NCBI RefSeq assembly: GCF_009727055.1
Contig: NC_052359.1
Span: 63,063,792 to 63,127,791, forward strand
Source of the DNA: Benincasa hispida
Taxonomy: Eukaryota; Streptophyta; Magnoliopsida; Cucurbitales; Cucurbitaceae
Length of the DNA stretch: 64,000 bases
Reading direction: 5' to 3'
Each line of letters opens with the position of its first letter. The first letter of the stretch is position 1. Positions 36,139-47,797 of the stretch are shown here, one piece after another. Under the pieces are notes generated by a model. That model was given only the letters and a program-made list of their open reading frames with translations. It was not told where the DNA came from and searched no databases. The translations under genes were made by a program, and so were the position numbers.

Positions 36139-37231
36139 AACATGTCTTCCTCAATTATATTTTTGCTAAAGAACAAAAAATTAACCGGTGAAAGCTATGT
36201 GACATGGAAATCTAACTTGAATACGATTCTAGTTATAGATGATTTATGGTTCGTCTTAACGGAGGAGTGTCCTCCAATCCCTGCTCGAAATGCATCCCAA
36301 GCGATGAGGGATGCTCATGACCGCTGGACAAAGGCCAATGACAAGGCTCGAGTCTACATCTTGGTAAGTTTGTCTGACGTTCTTACTAAGAAGCACGAGA
36401 GTGACCATTGAGTCCCTCATCATCTGGTTCTAAGAAGATTCATAAGAAGAAATGAGGAAAGTGGAAGACTCTCGCTGCTAGAAAAGGCAAAGAAAAGGCC
36501 AAAGTGGCCGACAAGAGCAAGTGTTTCTGTTGCAATATGGATGGTCAATGGAAACGTAATTTCCCCAAGTACCTCACTGAGAAGAAGAAAGAAAAGGAAG
36601 GTAAATATGATTTACTGGTTCTAGAAACTTATTTAGTGAAAAATTACCATAATGCTTGGATACATGATTTGAGAGCCACTGATCATTTTTTTTCTTCTTT
36701 ACAGGAAATTAGTTCCTTCCAGTAGCTCGAGAATGGTGAAATAATGCTCAAGGTTGAAACGAGAGACGCCATTTCAGCTCGTGCAGTGAGAGCTGCGAAG
36801 TTGTTTTTTGGAAATAGATATTTGTTTTGAGAAAACTTATATATTATTCCTAAAATTAAAAGGAACCTTGTATTTGTTTCATGTTTAATTGAACAGATAT
36901 ACTCAATTTTCTTTTCTATTAATGAAACGATCATTATGAAAAATGGTGTACTTGTTTGTTAACCTAAATTAGAAACAACTTGTATGTTTTAAGACCAACT
37001 TAAGCAAAAGCACTTTTAAATCATGAAATATTTAAAATTGCTAATACTTAAATAAAAAGGCAAAGAATTTCTCCAAGTAACAATATTATCTATTTTTGTG
37101 AATCTTGTCCGGAGGGAAAGATGACTAAAAGACCTTTTAGTTGAAAAGGTTATAGAGCCAAAGAACCCTAAGGGCTTGTACACTCGAATCTTTGTGGTCC
37201 AATGAGTGTAAAAGCTCGAGGTACAGGTGAG
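36139..37231 (+). pseudogene. Second copia element: gag, zinc knuckle, protease remnants
   Basis: 36139-36411 encodes a copia Gag N-terminus (KLTGESYVTWKSNLNTILVI, then VLTEECPPIPARNAS). A deletion then leads to a decayed zinc knuckle at about 36516 (CFCCNMDGQWKRNF, with the His and last Cys lost) and the protease site (WIHDLRATDH; the DSGAT motif is mutated). After that come stop-ridden GAG-pre-integrase pieces (KIKRNLVFVSCLIEQ at about 36855). The frame is cut at 37231, where the hAT element begins, next to the sequence that normally leads into integrase. Confidence 0.85.
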
Positions 37232-38371
37232 TAGGGATGGCCAAAAAACCCAACCGAAAGACCGAAATTAGCCGAACCGAGGGTTGAAGGCTGGTTTATT
37301 CAAAAAAATCGGTCGGGGTTGGTTTTCTCAAAATGTAGTTAAAAACTGAACCGACCTCGACCGACTATAACACCGAACCGCCTGACCCATGACCGATAAT
37401 AATTAATATTATATAATTATTATAATTTATGAAATTTATTAATTATAATATACTTTTATTATAAATAATAAAATTCAAATATCTAAAATATATTTTTTTA
37501 TGTTATTAATATATCAAATCAAACTAAATTAATAATTATTACTTTTTTCACTTTTCCCAATTTCTCTACCTCTAAAGTCCAAAGGCCTTGTCTTTTCATT
37601 TTCCATTCTATTTTCTTCTTCTCTTCTTCTTCAATCTTCCTTCCTTGTTTGGTGTTCTTCTTCTTCACCTTCCTCAACAAGTGCACACACCTTCTTTAAT
37701 CTTCATAGTGCTTCCTTCGACCACGCACAACAGTCTTCATTGGTGCCTCCTCCTCACAGCCATGTTTGTTTTCCTTTTTCTTTCTATTTTTTTCTTAAGC
37801 ACATCAATCTTCATAGTCGGCTACACACAGAAGCTATTTTTTGTTCTATTTTTTTCAAGATTTGTTTGCATTTTTTGTTTATGTTTGTATGTATATCCAA
37901 AAGTTTTTTTTTGGGTAAGTTTTCATATTATTTTTTTTTCCAGTTTTTTGCTTCAATTTTTGGTAATCTAATAGTGGAGATATGTAAGTTTATAACATTC
38001 AAATGAATGCTAATAGTGGAAATATAATCCAACCTTCAAGTTAGAATTTAAAAAGTTTTGATTTTTTTTCTCAATTTTTACTTTAATTTTTGGTAATCTA
38101 ATGGTGGAGATATGTAAGTTTGAATAATTCAAGTGAATGCTAATAGTGGAAATACAATCCAACCTTTAATTTAGAATTTTAAAAGTTTTGATTTTATTTT
38201 TTTTTTTGTAAGTTTTCATTTTTTTAAAAAAAAATTGCTTTATTTTTTGGTAAACTAATAGTGGATATATGTAAGTTTGTAACATTCAAGTGAATGCTTA
38301 TAGTAGAAATATAATTCAACTTTTAAGTTAGAATTTTCGGTTTTTTTGTGTGAATTTAAAAAGTTTATATT
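37232..38371 (+). mobile_element. hAT transposon, 5' end and leader
   Basis: It starts TAGGGATGGCCAAAAAACCC, a hAT-type terminal sequence, followed by CCGAACCGA-rich text and then AT-rich leader with a triplicated block (TAATAGTGGAGATATGTAAG at 37968, 38100 and, changed, 38264). It is inserted in copia sequence (left flank CAGGTGAG at 37224-37231). The 3' end is not in the window. A 127-residue frame at 37588-37971 is a T-rich chance frame. Confidence 0.75.
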
Positions 38372-38881
38372 ATGATTTTTATGAAAAAGGAAAAGGAAAA
38401 AGCTATCGATCCAACAGAAAAGATAGACGATGAGTCAACCGTCAATGTTGATGGAGATGAAGAAGTCACTGAGAATCCAACAAAAAGGTGTAAAAACAAT
38501 AAAACATCCATAGTTTGGGAACATTTTGAGTGTTTGAAAGGTGATCCTAATAACCCTTATGCTAGGTGTAAATATTGTGAAGCTACTTATGCATGTCATT
38601 CAATGCATAATGGTGCTGGGATGATGAATAATCACTTAGATATTTCTAAGAAATACCCATACCAAACGAAGAGACATCCAATACAAAAGACCTTAGCTTT
38701 CAAACCTAAAGAAGAAGGTGTTAGGGATGGTCCTTTAGAACTTGTATGTGAATCATTTAGTTCAAAAATTTGTTGTGAAGCTTTGGCTAAAATGATAATT
38801 ATAGATGAATTGTCTTCCAACGTCGTAGAGAAGAAAGGTTTTAAGGGATTTATCTGTAAATTAACATGTTCCTTACATCTT
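38372..38881 (+). pseudogene. hAT transposase piece 1: BED zinc finger and N-terminal part
   Basis: The frame gives TSIVWEHFECLKGDPNNPYA followed by RCKYCEATYACHS and MMNNHL, a BED-type zinc finger used by hAT transposases for DNA binding. Then come RHPIQKTLAFKP and CEALAKMIIIDEL, the start of the RNase-H-like catalytic region of RICESLEEPER-type proteins. The reading frame is open to 38881, where unrelated retroelement sequence begins. It continues in three more pieces at 43472, 50874 and 54717. Confidence 0.88.
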
Positions 38882-38888
38882 TTGTAGA

Positions 38889-39045
38889 AGAATCTTCTCC
38901 ATCATTCAACGCATGGCTATTTCTCCGCATGAGTTCTAAGTACTAACAAAATTGACATTCTGCTCATAGGTCTTTTCTTGTTATCTTTTATGCGTTATCC
39001 TTCTGAAATTCTCCTTTGCCCGCTTTCTTTCTTATGCATTGATAA
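38889..39045. repeat. 157-bp direct repeat, copy 1
   Basis: Nearly identical to 41054-41210, with about half a dozen substitutions. It starts AGAATCTTCTCCATCATTCA and ends GCATTGATAA. A reversed copia LTR follows it immediately. Confidence 0.9.
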
Positions 39046-40580
39046 TGAAGGATCTCATATCTAAGAGTTCCATGAGCGCGTTCGGATCGTTCTGGTCTCA
39101 TCGTGACTGAAATACATATTATACATTCAAAACATACAGTTATGGAAACAAACACTAATTATCGGCATGCTATGAACAAGAAAATAACAAGGGAAAGAGT
39201 ACCATACCAGTTGAAGACAATCTTCAATCTTTGGCACTCAAAGCAGCGGAACCCTTCAAGTGATCTATAAAGGCCAGCGGTAGCATCAACGACAGAAGCA
39301 CGAAAAACCGCACGAACACGAACGTCGTAGAGACGACATCACCAATAAAAAGCTTCGGGTATTCTCGGAGTGAAAACCTAAAGGGTGGTCTTTGGTGAAT
39401 TTGGTAGAGGAATGAGGAAACACAAATCATGTAGGCAATAAGCAAGTGGGAGGGAAAAAGAAGCTATCGCATAGCAGACTGCTTATCGTTTAGGAGGAGC
39501 TACACGATCGTGTAGGATTTACTGAACGATCGTTTAGGAAAAGGTATACGATCGTTTAGCAAAATCAGCACACTATACGATTGTTTAGAGAAGTTATCCG
39601 ATCGTATAGGAAATAATGTGCGATCGTTTAGACGCGAGGTAGATGATCGTTTAGGTGGAGAGTGCTATCGTATAGGCTCTTGTTTTACGTAAGCAATCGT
39701 TTTCTTTTCTCCAACACGCACTTGCGAAATCTTTTGGGTGATCTGAACAAAAATGAAAACTATTTTCATTTTAACTCATCGATAACAATAACCGACGTTG
39801 CCCCACTAACCCACGTCCGAACGTGAATTTTGGATTAATTATCATATAATTAATCAACTAATTAATTAATAAATATAATCATATTATATTTTTGTCCTAT
39901 AGTTTGATATCACATATCTACTATAGTATTTTCTCCTCTACTTGATATAAATCATATTTATATCTAATTTCCTCCAAAATAATGTATCTCATATATTTAG
40001 CCAATTATATCATATATAATTAACCAGTCCAATTATATCATATATAATCGAACTTCCTCTTGTCAATTTGAACATTTCAAATTAACCCAAACACTAGTTC
40101 TCAACTTTATCCAAGCTACCCAGGGGACCTAATGGACTTGTGGCTCGAAGCTTCAACGGTCCGTGAATAGCTAACTAAACTCTTTAGCTACGAGATCCAC
40201 CATCTGTTAACCGTCAGGCATTCCACTAAAGACCAATAGCTGAACTCTTCTTACCACAGATATATTTTTGTGTCCATCGGATATAACCAATCATGAGTAC
40301 GATGACCCTTCACAGATGCTCGTAAGTACAGCTAGGCCAAATTACCATTATGCCCATGTAGTTACATCTCATTCCTTAAGTACCACTGATTCCTCTAATG
40401 AACAATACAACATAGTCCAACTATGTGTGAATACCTATTGGGCCAAGAGAAGGTGTGTGGTGCCACATCATTCAAGCTCCGGAATCAGCCCTTAAGAGAG
40501 CTATCTATCTACTTCCCCTGCCTCAGGGAAGGAGTGAATTCCATCCTGTGTAGCTGAGTTTCCAGCTCCCAAATCAGACG
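39046..40580 (-). mobile_element. copia LTR, reversed, truncated
   Basis: The plus strand starts TGAAGGATCTC, the reverse complement of an LTR end in ...CCTTCA. It runs back through the family landmarks (GGAATTCCATCCTG-like word and CCAGCTCCCAAATCAGAC near 40560). The LTR start is missing. At 39480-39690 it carries nine copies of a CGATCGTTTAG-like motif. A GATAA precedes it (39041-39045), but there is no partner at the right junction. Confidence 0.7.
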
Positions 40581-41862
40581 AATCGCTGAAAAGACTATCT
40601 GTCGCGAGATCCGGAAGCGGCATTCTTTCTGTCTTAGGCGTATTGTAGCTTGTGCGACCAAGTTGCAAATGGTATGTGAATGAATGTTATACGTCGAAAG
40701 TCAAATATTGACCCCGAGATTGAAAGGTTATCTGTCACATAAGTTGGAAGCAGTCTTAGGAGCGTGTCAACCAACATGCGTCCAACAATTGTTGGAAGCT
40801 CCAATGGTCAGGACGAGTCTCTTGACCTAAGCAGTTGAGTTCCATCTCCTGCGTGGAAGACTCCTTGAGGTGGCTACACTCCAATTGCTCCAGGGACGTC
40901 TTCTATTTTATCTTTACTTTGCTTTCCTAGTTAACTTTAGTTTATTTAATTGATTATTGTCATTTTGGATTTGCGACTGCTTTCTTGGATGAGATATGCG
41001 TTCTCTTTGTTTAGGTGCTTTAATAATTCCACTCGGTGCGATGGTTCGGAAGTAGAATCTTCTCCATCATTCAACGCATGGCTATTTCTCTGCATGAGTT
41101 CTAAGTACTGACAAAATTGACATTCTGCTCATAGGTCTTTTCTTGTTATCTTTTATGCGTTATCCTTCTGAAATTCTCCTTTGCCCACTTGCTTTCTTAT
41201 GCATTGATAAATCAGCATCCATGATACTTATAATTCATTACATCCACTAACTGAAAGTTACATAGCTCACCCCACTTCAGTAGCTTCTTCAAAGTTTGAC
41301 GATCTAAGTTTTATTATGTGTAAACCTCTGCTCAAACATCTTCTATTGCATCCCTGAATGAGTTTGTTTTTAGCTTTTTGGCAAAGATTCATGCTACTCT
41401 CTAAGTTTTGGGGAGGCAGTGGTTCGGGCAAATGCGTCTAATCTAAGCATTGCGATGTTTATTTCAGCTTAAAAATGGCACGCAACCGAAGTTGGATGTC
41501 CGCATAACACCCGTGGGGGCAAGTCAAAATGAAGAGCGTAACCAGGTTCAACGCCTCAATCTAATAATGTATCACAAAGCTTTGAAGTGTTTTAAAATGA
41601 ACGCATTATAAAAAGTTAAACGCAAAGTTTCCAGAAATGGGTAAGAAGGTTTTTAAGCAAAGGCTTACCAGATTTAAACTTTGAAAACATCTATTTGAAG
41701 AAGTAGCCCAAGTTAAGGAGAGTGTTGCTGCCAAGGTTAGAGGTACGAGTGAATTATATTTTGAAAAGCTGGTCATCGCAAAGGAAAAGCCGGAGGGTGA
41801 ATTTTGAATTTCCTAAGTATAAGACATGCTTGAGGACAAGCATGACTCTAAGTTTGGAGGTG
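40581..41862 (+). mobile_element. gypsy-type internal tail (non-coding), including repeat copy 2
   Basis: A non-coding stretch like the post-pol region of gypsy elements. It includes the second 157-bp repeat (41054-41210). It also has a GTTGGATGTCCGCATAACAC box at 41486, shared with 48673 and 48807 in the element at 43603. It ends in the PPT AAGTTTGGAGGTG (41850-41862) directly before an LTR. Confidence 0.65.
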
Positions 41863-43471
41863 TGATAGCTCGATGAAATATAAGCTATTGTAGCCTTTTA
41901 CTTAGAATTATGATGGCTAACAAGTAGAATATGCGTTGATAATACTAAGAATTCGTGTGAAAAGTGAGCTTGCGTCAATCAGCACCAAAAATCCTCACTA
42001 ACCCTATACCATGCATTATTCCATTTTTGAAGATATTAAAGGAATTGATCGCAAGCGCCGGTCCCAGACCACCACAAGGTTGACTGCATGAGTTGATTGT
42101 CATAAAGATTAGTTTGCCGCATGAAATTTTGCGTCCACAGAGTGATAATCGTAATAAAAGACTGTCATAAAGATTGTCATAAAGATTAGATGGAATGCGT
42201 TGGCAATTCAGGAGAAATAAGCTTGAACGTTTACCTTGGGAGCATCAACAAGATAAGATTATGTGACATTGCTCATACCGCGGCAAAGGCAGTAGTGAGG
42301 CAGAATGCAATCATGATCGATCTCGGCATTTCAACTCTATAAATAGCACTTTGGACCTTCACTTCAAAGCATCTGAGCTTCTGCCTTAAGGTAGATGCTT
42401 GCGATCACAGATGAGAGCATGAGCGAGATTTTCTTTGAGGATTCTTCACCTCCACAAGCCATTCCGAATGACGACGGAGTTTTCTCCAGAGATAGAGCTC
42501 GAGAGAGACGTCTCCATCATCCATCCATGGTGCCACCAGCAGCCTTGACGCATTTTGGATGAAAAGCAAGAGATTGTTTTCATCTAGCCTTCCATTTCTC
42601 TTCTTGCCTCTGTATTGTATTATATTTTGGGTTAAGACATGAATACATTTTGTAATCAATGCATATCTTAATTCCTTCAACTCTATCTCTTCATCTTCTT
42701 CATCTTTGTCATCGTGTACCGTCATCGTTTAGTTATCAAAGGCGATTGCATACTCAATCGTGTAGCCTAGAGATAAGACGCATGTAGCAACCCACCCAGA
42801 GGTGTGCGTTGTGCGAGTATAGTGAGTTAATCCTCTTCGCTTGGTGTGAGGCTGTAGCAACGCTTGTCTATGGGCTGTTGCAATGCTTGTCTATGAGCTG
42901 ATTAGCCGCAACTAACAGGCTGAGAGGGTGAGTAGTGGAACACACTGCATTGTTCCTAGAGACAGGCACGATCTTATACTCGACGCAAACATGCATTATA
43001 GAGATATAAGCATGTGGCTAGCCATCGAGAGGTGCGCGATGCGTTAGTGTGGCGAGTTGGATTACTTGGGCGACCTAACATAATGAACTTTATTATGCGT
43101 TAACGACTGTTGCATATCTATCAATTCTCATAGTTAAACTTCCATTGCTCAATCTGTTTAGTTAGGAGTAGGAGTAGTGCATAACCCTTTAACTTTTATC
43201 TTTTTACTTTTATTCATCGCCTCAAACGCATTACCTCACAAACAGTATTGATTTACAAGTCTCTGTGTTCGACCTTGGATCATCCCGAGAAACTTGCATT
43301 CTTGTTATACTTGGCGAGAAAGTGAGAAAACTTGTGGCCAGAACGTATGGTCATCGCATACATACTTAAACGCATATTGCATATTTTCTAGTCCAACGCA
43401 TGACCATCGACGCATGGAGATCAATGCATATCATAAGTTGCATATTTATTTTCCTCTCCATCTCCAACGCA
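41863..43471 (+). mobile_element. gypsy-type 3' LTR
   Basis: It starts TGATAGCTCG right after a purine tract and ends ...CTCCAACGCA at 43471, where hAT transposase coding resumes. It is related in layout to the LTR of the element at 43603 and in sequence to the reversed LTR at 4519-5160. Its 5' partner is missing, and about 7 hAT codons are lost at the junction, so the insertion was followed by a deletion on its left side. No pol is present. Confidence 0.7.
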
Positions 43472-43602
43472 ACAGATATCCTGAAAATGTATTTTAATGA
43501 AAAACAGAATTCAAATACATGTTTGTGAAAATGAAATAACGTTTGTCTCACTACTGATTGTTGGACTTCAGGAGAGAATATGAACTATATGATATTGACT
43601 GC
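43472..43602 (+). pseudogene. hAT transposase piece 2
   Basis: It reads TDILKMYFNEKQNSN, two in-frame stops, then NVCLTTDCWTSGENMNYMIL, the conserved TTDxWTS region of hAT transposases with the first catalytic Asp environment. The last five bases (ACTGC) are the target duplication of the next insertion. Confidence 0.88.
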
Positions 43603-45268
43603 TGATAACGGGCAGAAATGCACATTATCATAGTACTAAGTTCTTAAACAGTGCTAGCTTGTATTGATAAAATATGTTAGATTGCATCCAAAAAGCATCA
43701 AATTCATAACATTGCGGTCGTATGCGGTCATCACATAGAAACAGTTGATTTTTGTATTTTTTATGCAAAATATGCGTTGACGCGAGGTGATAAGAGCGAT
43801 CATAAGAAATCAGCAGACAAGCGCAGCATTACCGCAAGGCCTTGCGATAATTTGTGTTCGCAAACATCTGCTCAAAAAGGATTGCCGCATAGAGTTGACG
43901 CAACTTGGTGGACGCATCTAGGTGAAAGGCATAATTAATCACGATGGGACAGAAAGCTGATGACGGTCGAATTGAAATTAAGTTGATAGCTGTTAACGTT
44001 CAGCTTTTTGGTGACAAATATTCGACGCATCAATCAGGGAATTAAACCCATCCCATTTGTGCAATCATAAGAGAGAAGCTGCCTTTCACCTCGGAAGCTC
44101 TATAAATACTGAAGGCATCCTTTAGAAAAGGGGTTCACTAGTTCGAAAGTTCCGAGTTCACAAGTTCTATTCATAGTTTAGCCTTGTTATTAGATTTTCT
44201 CTTATTTTAAGGCGGACGTGAGAGAAGAAGGTTGTGCCAACAGATCATTCCAATAAGCTTGGGAGAGCGCAGGAAGCTTCAAGATTAGAGAGAGGGTCGA
44301 TTCCTGTGGAAGTAGGAATATCTTTTGAACCGAATAGAGATTGCCAGTGTAAAAGCCTCGGTCAGTAAGGGATTGCTACCAGGCTCTCTACCTTTATCTT
44401 CCATTGTTGTTTTGTATTCAACTCTAGAAATGGAATTTATTTCTCTATATCTATTCACTCTTTGTTATGTATGCATAAGTAGCTAAATCTGTTGAATGGG
44501 TTGAGAAGCACTTAGCTAGCTTAACTGGGGATCTTCATTCTATGTGATTATCTTGCATTATGTATGCTTCATTCATCCATTAGAGATACTCGAGAGGGTA
44601 GTCTAAGGATAGGATCTAAGCTTGAGAAGGTCAGACCAGAATCTAGGCTCGAGAGAGTCAGATTAGAACGCATAATCAAGAGATAGGAGTTTAGGAATAA
44701 GCATTGTTTGCTATTAACACATTGCATGCATCCTAGAGATAGGATATGATTGTGTGCGGTCACTTTGTCTTTGTGCATCTTGAATCATCGCATAGGAAAA
44801 GAGTAGAGACTTAAGAATAAGCTCTATGAACACTTTTCCATTCAACATAGGCGTCCTAGACTTAGGAGCATCGCATTTGCATTGGAAAATGACTTATTGT
44901 GCATGGTTGTAGCATGATCACATAGTCTGACGCATTCCCAAGTAACGCTAACTAAAGACCTTCTCAACCCGTTTATCCGCATACTCAGTGCATCTATCAC
45001 ACAATCAGACTTTTCTTAAATCTGCCGCATTTGTTTATTTTTCATTACTACAATCAACAAACAAACCAACAATTAATTGAGTTACTAGTTACCACAAAGT
45101 TTTCTAAAAATTACCACCGCAACCTGTTTTCCTAAGTCCCTGAGTTTGACCCTGGACTTACCAGGAACTCAGTGAGGTTTACACTTGGATTCCACTGAGA
45201 AAACTTGAGTGCTCAACGCATTTTCATCATCGCAATTCATTCATAATTCCACATCATAATAAACATCA
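43603..45268 (+). repeat. 5' LTR of the Gag-protease element
   Basis: 1666 bases. It aligns end to end with 49190-50873. A truncated third copy of this LTR type is at 61-1447. Confidence 0.93.
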
Positions 45269-45274
45269 AGTTTT

Positions 45275-45292
45275 TGGCGCCGTTGCCGGAGA
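45275..45292 (+). other. Primer-binding site, Asp-tRNA type
   Basis: TGGCGCCGTTGCCGGAGA lies six bases after the 5' LTR. It is complementary to the 3' end of plant tRNA-Asp except for one base, as in Athila/Tat-like gypsy elements. Confidence 0.85.
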
Positions 45293-45834
45293 CTTCGGCA
45301 AAATAGTGTGCTAACGGTAATTTTTCTAATTTTTTGCAGACTCTCAATCTCTGAACCACCTTTTCTGGAGCAGGAACCTGAACGAGCGCAACAACTGGCG
45401 CCTTTCATTGGTTCTACGGTTGCTAGCACTGATAATAGATTCAATCAAAGGTCGAATTCACCTCCGAACGTCTTTCCTTATGAATTCGTTATACGGTCGA
45501 TTTGGCATTAACCCTAAAAGCACCACAACCGAGGTCTGCGATTCAACTCGATAACCCTCTCTGGTACATCCTAGGACATTAGAGTGAGATGTCGGCCGTT
45601 CCACTCGAGAGTAAAGAATCTTTACCACTACTACCTACTAACTTCTCGCCTAATCCCGGGCCTTTTGCTCTTCTAACGTAAAAGGTGGCGGCCATTCGTC
45701 AACGCCCAGGAATCCGCTTGACATCTCAGCGGCGGGATTGGATACCCGCATCCCGAATTACGACCTGGAGATTGAGAGAACATTTCGATGCAGATTAAGA
45801 GAACAACCACCAACAACAAGAGAAGAACACTAGA

Positions 45835-46548
45835 ATGGCGGAACAACCGGAAGCAAGGGCTACAAACGCAAATAATATAATGGCCAACCCCATCCTTTGG
45901 CGAATGACCGCAATATACTCATCCGGAAACTATGCATCATCGAACCTCTATAATTCTCCCAGGAATCATTGAGGCCGGCGTTAGATGGATCGAGGTTTGA
46001 AATGAAGTTGGTAATGTTGTAGATGATCCAGGCTAATGGCAGTTGTGTTTTCTGAATATCTCCACCGAGGAAGTTCGACTCACTCTGTTCCCATTTTCCT
46101 TATGCGATCAAGCAAGAAATGGGCATATTCTCTCGAACCGGGGAGTTAACCTCATGGGAACAAGTCGTCGAAAAGTTATTGAAGAAGTATTTCCCACCAA
46201 CTGAGAATGCTATGAGAAGGAAATTAATAACAAATTTTGAACAAGAAAATGACGAATCACTCAGCGTGCCTGGCGAGGTTCAAGTGGCTGGTAAGAGATT
46301 GTCCACATAATGGCTTACCAGACTGCCTGCAAATGGAGATTTTTTACCAAGGACTGAATCCCTCTTCGGAGACCGCTGCCAATGCAGCAGCCGCTGGTGG
46401 TCTGCTAGACAAAACATATGAGGAGGCAAAGAGTATACTCGATCGCATTTCTAAAAATCACGAGGATTGGTGGGAAAGCAATCAAAGATTAAGAATTAAA
46501 GATAATGACGCAAACAATAGGGCCATCGATCCCTGCAAAATCAAATGA
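45835..46548 (+). pseudogene. gypsy Gag (retrotransposon gag domain), frameshifted
   Basis: The likely start is ATG at 45835 (MAEQPEARATNANN). A stop follows near 45971. The Gag domain then reads TEEVRLTLFPFSLCDQAR (46060-46110), GELTSWEQVVEKLLKKYFPP and TNFEQENDESLS (46140-46260). A frameshift leads into ARFKWLVRDCPHNGLPDCLQ, IFYQGLNPSSE and KTYEEAKSILDRI (46270-46460). This is the nucleocapsid-type Gag of Tat/Athila-like elements. At least two frame breaks make it inactive in this copy. A degenerate Cys-rich piece (CVICGDAHAMEECP) is at 46640. Confidence 0.85.
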
Positions 46549-47092
46549 CTGCGATGATAAGTTTGATATAAGGCATCGCATTAATAACACGGGAGCGAAG
46601 AAAGGCAGATCAGCGCAATTGCTCAAATGACCACAAGTTGTGTCATTTGTGGAGATGCTCACGCAATGGAAGAATGCCCAACAAAACCACAGTCAGTATG
46701 CTTCATAAAGAATAATCCTATTCTGATACATACAACCCCAGGTGGAGAAACCACCCAAATTTGCGTAGAAAAATCAACAACAAGACTTCCAACCAGTGGC
46801 GTAGAGAGAAGGGCCACCCAGATTTTTCCCGCAAACAAACGGTCCAGCACATAGCCAAGCTAGCAGCTCACAAACACCACAATCTTCATCCTTAGAAAGC
46901 TTGTTGAAGCAGTACATTAAGAAAAATGAATCAGTACTTCAGAATCAAGCTACATCCATTAGAAATCTCGAAATTCAAATGGGAAAAATTGTAGGCGAGC
47001 TGAAAAATAGACCGCAAAAAGCATTACCGAGCTCAACTGAGCTTCCTCGCCACGTTAGAGGTACCTAGAAGGAACAATGCTTAGCAGTCTCC

Positions 47093-47797
47093 ATGCTAAG
47101 CGACAACATGACTACGGAAGTAAGGGAGGAGCCCATTGCGACCAACTTGAATGCAGTGACAACCAAAGACCCGTTGACCTATAGTTTGGAAAAGCCCGAG
47201 AAAATGAACCCCGAGGTTGCGCCCACCCTCAAGCCTTCAGAACATGAGATAGAAGAAGTTCAGCTACCACCAGCTCTGCAAAGATTGAAGGAAAAACAAA
47301 ATGATGAAGAAAAGATCTCAACAGTGGCCGCAACGCAAAATGCTATGATCTCACCTAAAATGGGCAACCTAAGAATCTTCACGATACCATGCTTTATCGA
47401 AGGGGCCTACAGTGGCAAAGCACTATGCAATCTTGGGGCGAGTATAAACGTAATGCCACTATCAATATTCAAGCAATTGAATATCGGCATACTTACGCCC
47501 ACGAAAGAGACTCTCATACTTGCGGACAGATCCCGAATATATCCTAAAAAAGAGTTGAAAAATGCCGCAATCTCAATTGATAAATTCATCTTACCGGCAG
47601 ACTTCATCATTTTGGATTGTAAAGCGGACGAAGATGCGGCCATCATATTGGGACGACCATTCCTTTCGATCGGTCGTGCTCGAATTGATGTGTGCAAGGG
47701 GGAGATTGTATTGAACATTCATGGGAAAAATCTCTGGATTAAGGCAATCAAGCTTCTAGAGGACACAGAAAAGAGGGAAAAGCCACCATGGACGTGA
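47093..47797 (+). pseudogene. gypsy retropepsin-like protease, active site changed
   Basis: An open frame of 234 residues. The first half is a charged linker. The protease domain begins near residue 85 (GNLRIFTIPCFIEG) with ALCNLGASINVMPLSIFKQL, where family members have D-L-G-A-S. Here the catalytic Asp is Asn (AAT at about 47428), so cleavage activity should be lost. The C-terminal half is conserved (LPADFIILDCKADEDAAI, ILGRPFL). The frame ends at TGA with no pol after it. Confidence 0.85.

Noticed and set aside
37588..37971. A 127-residue frame rich in Phe and Leu resembling a membrane protein.
   Set aside because: It is T-rich leader of the hAT element with no recognisable domain and no conserved start.
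42405..42725. A 106-residue minus-strand frame with an acidic start.
   Set aside because: It lies fully inside a gypsy LTR and has no recognisable domain.
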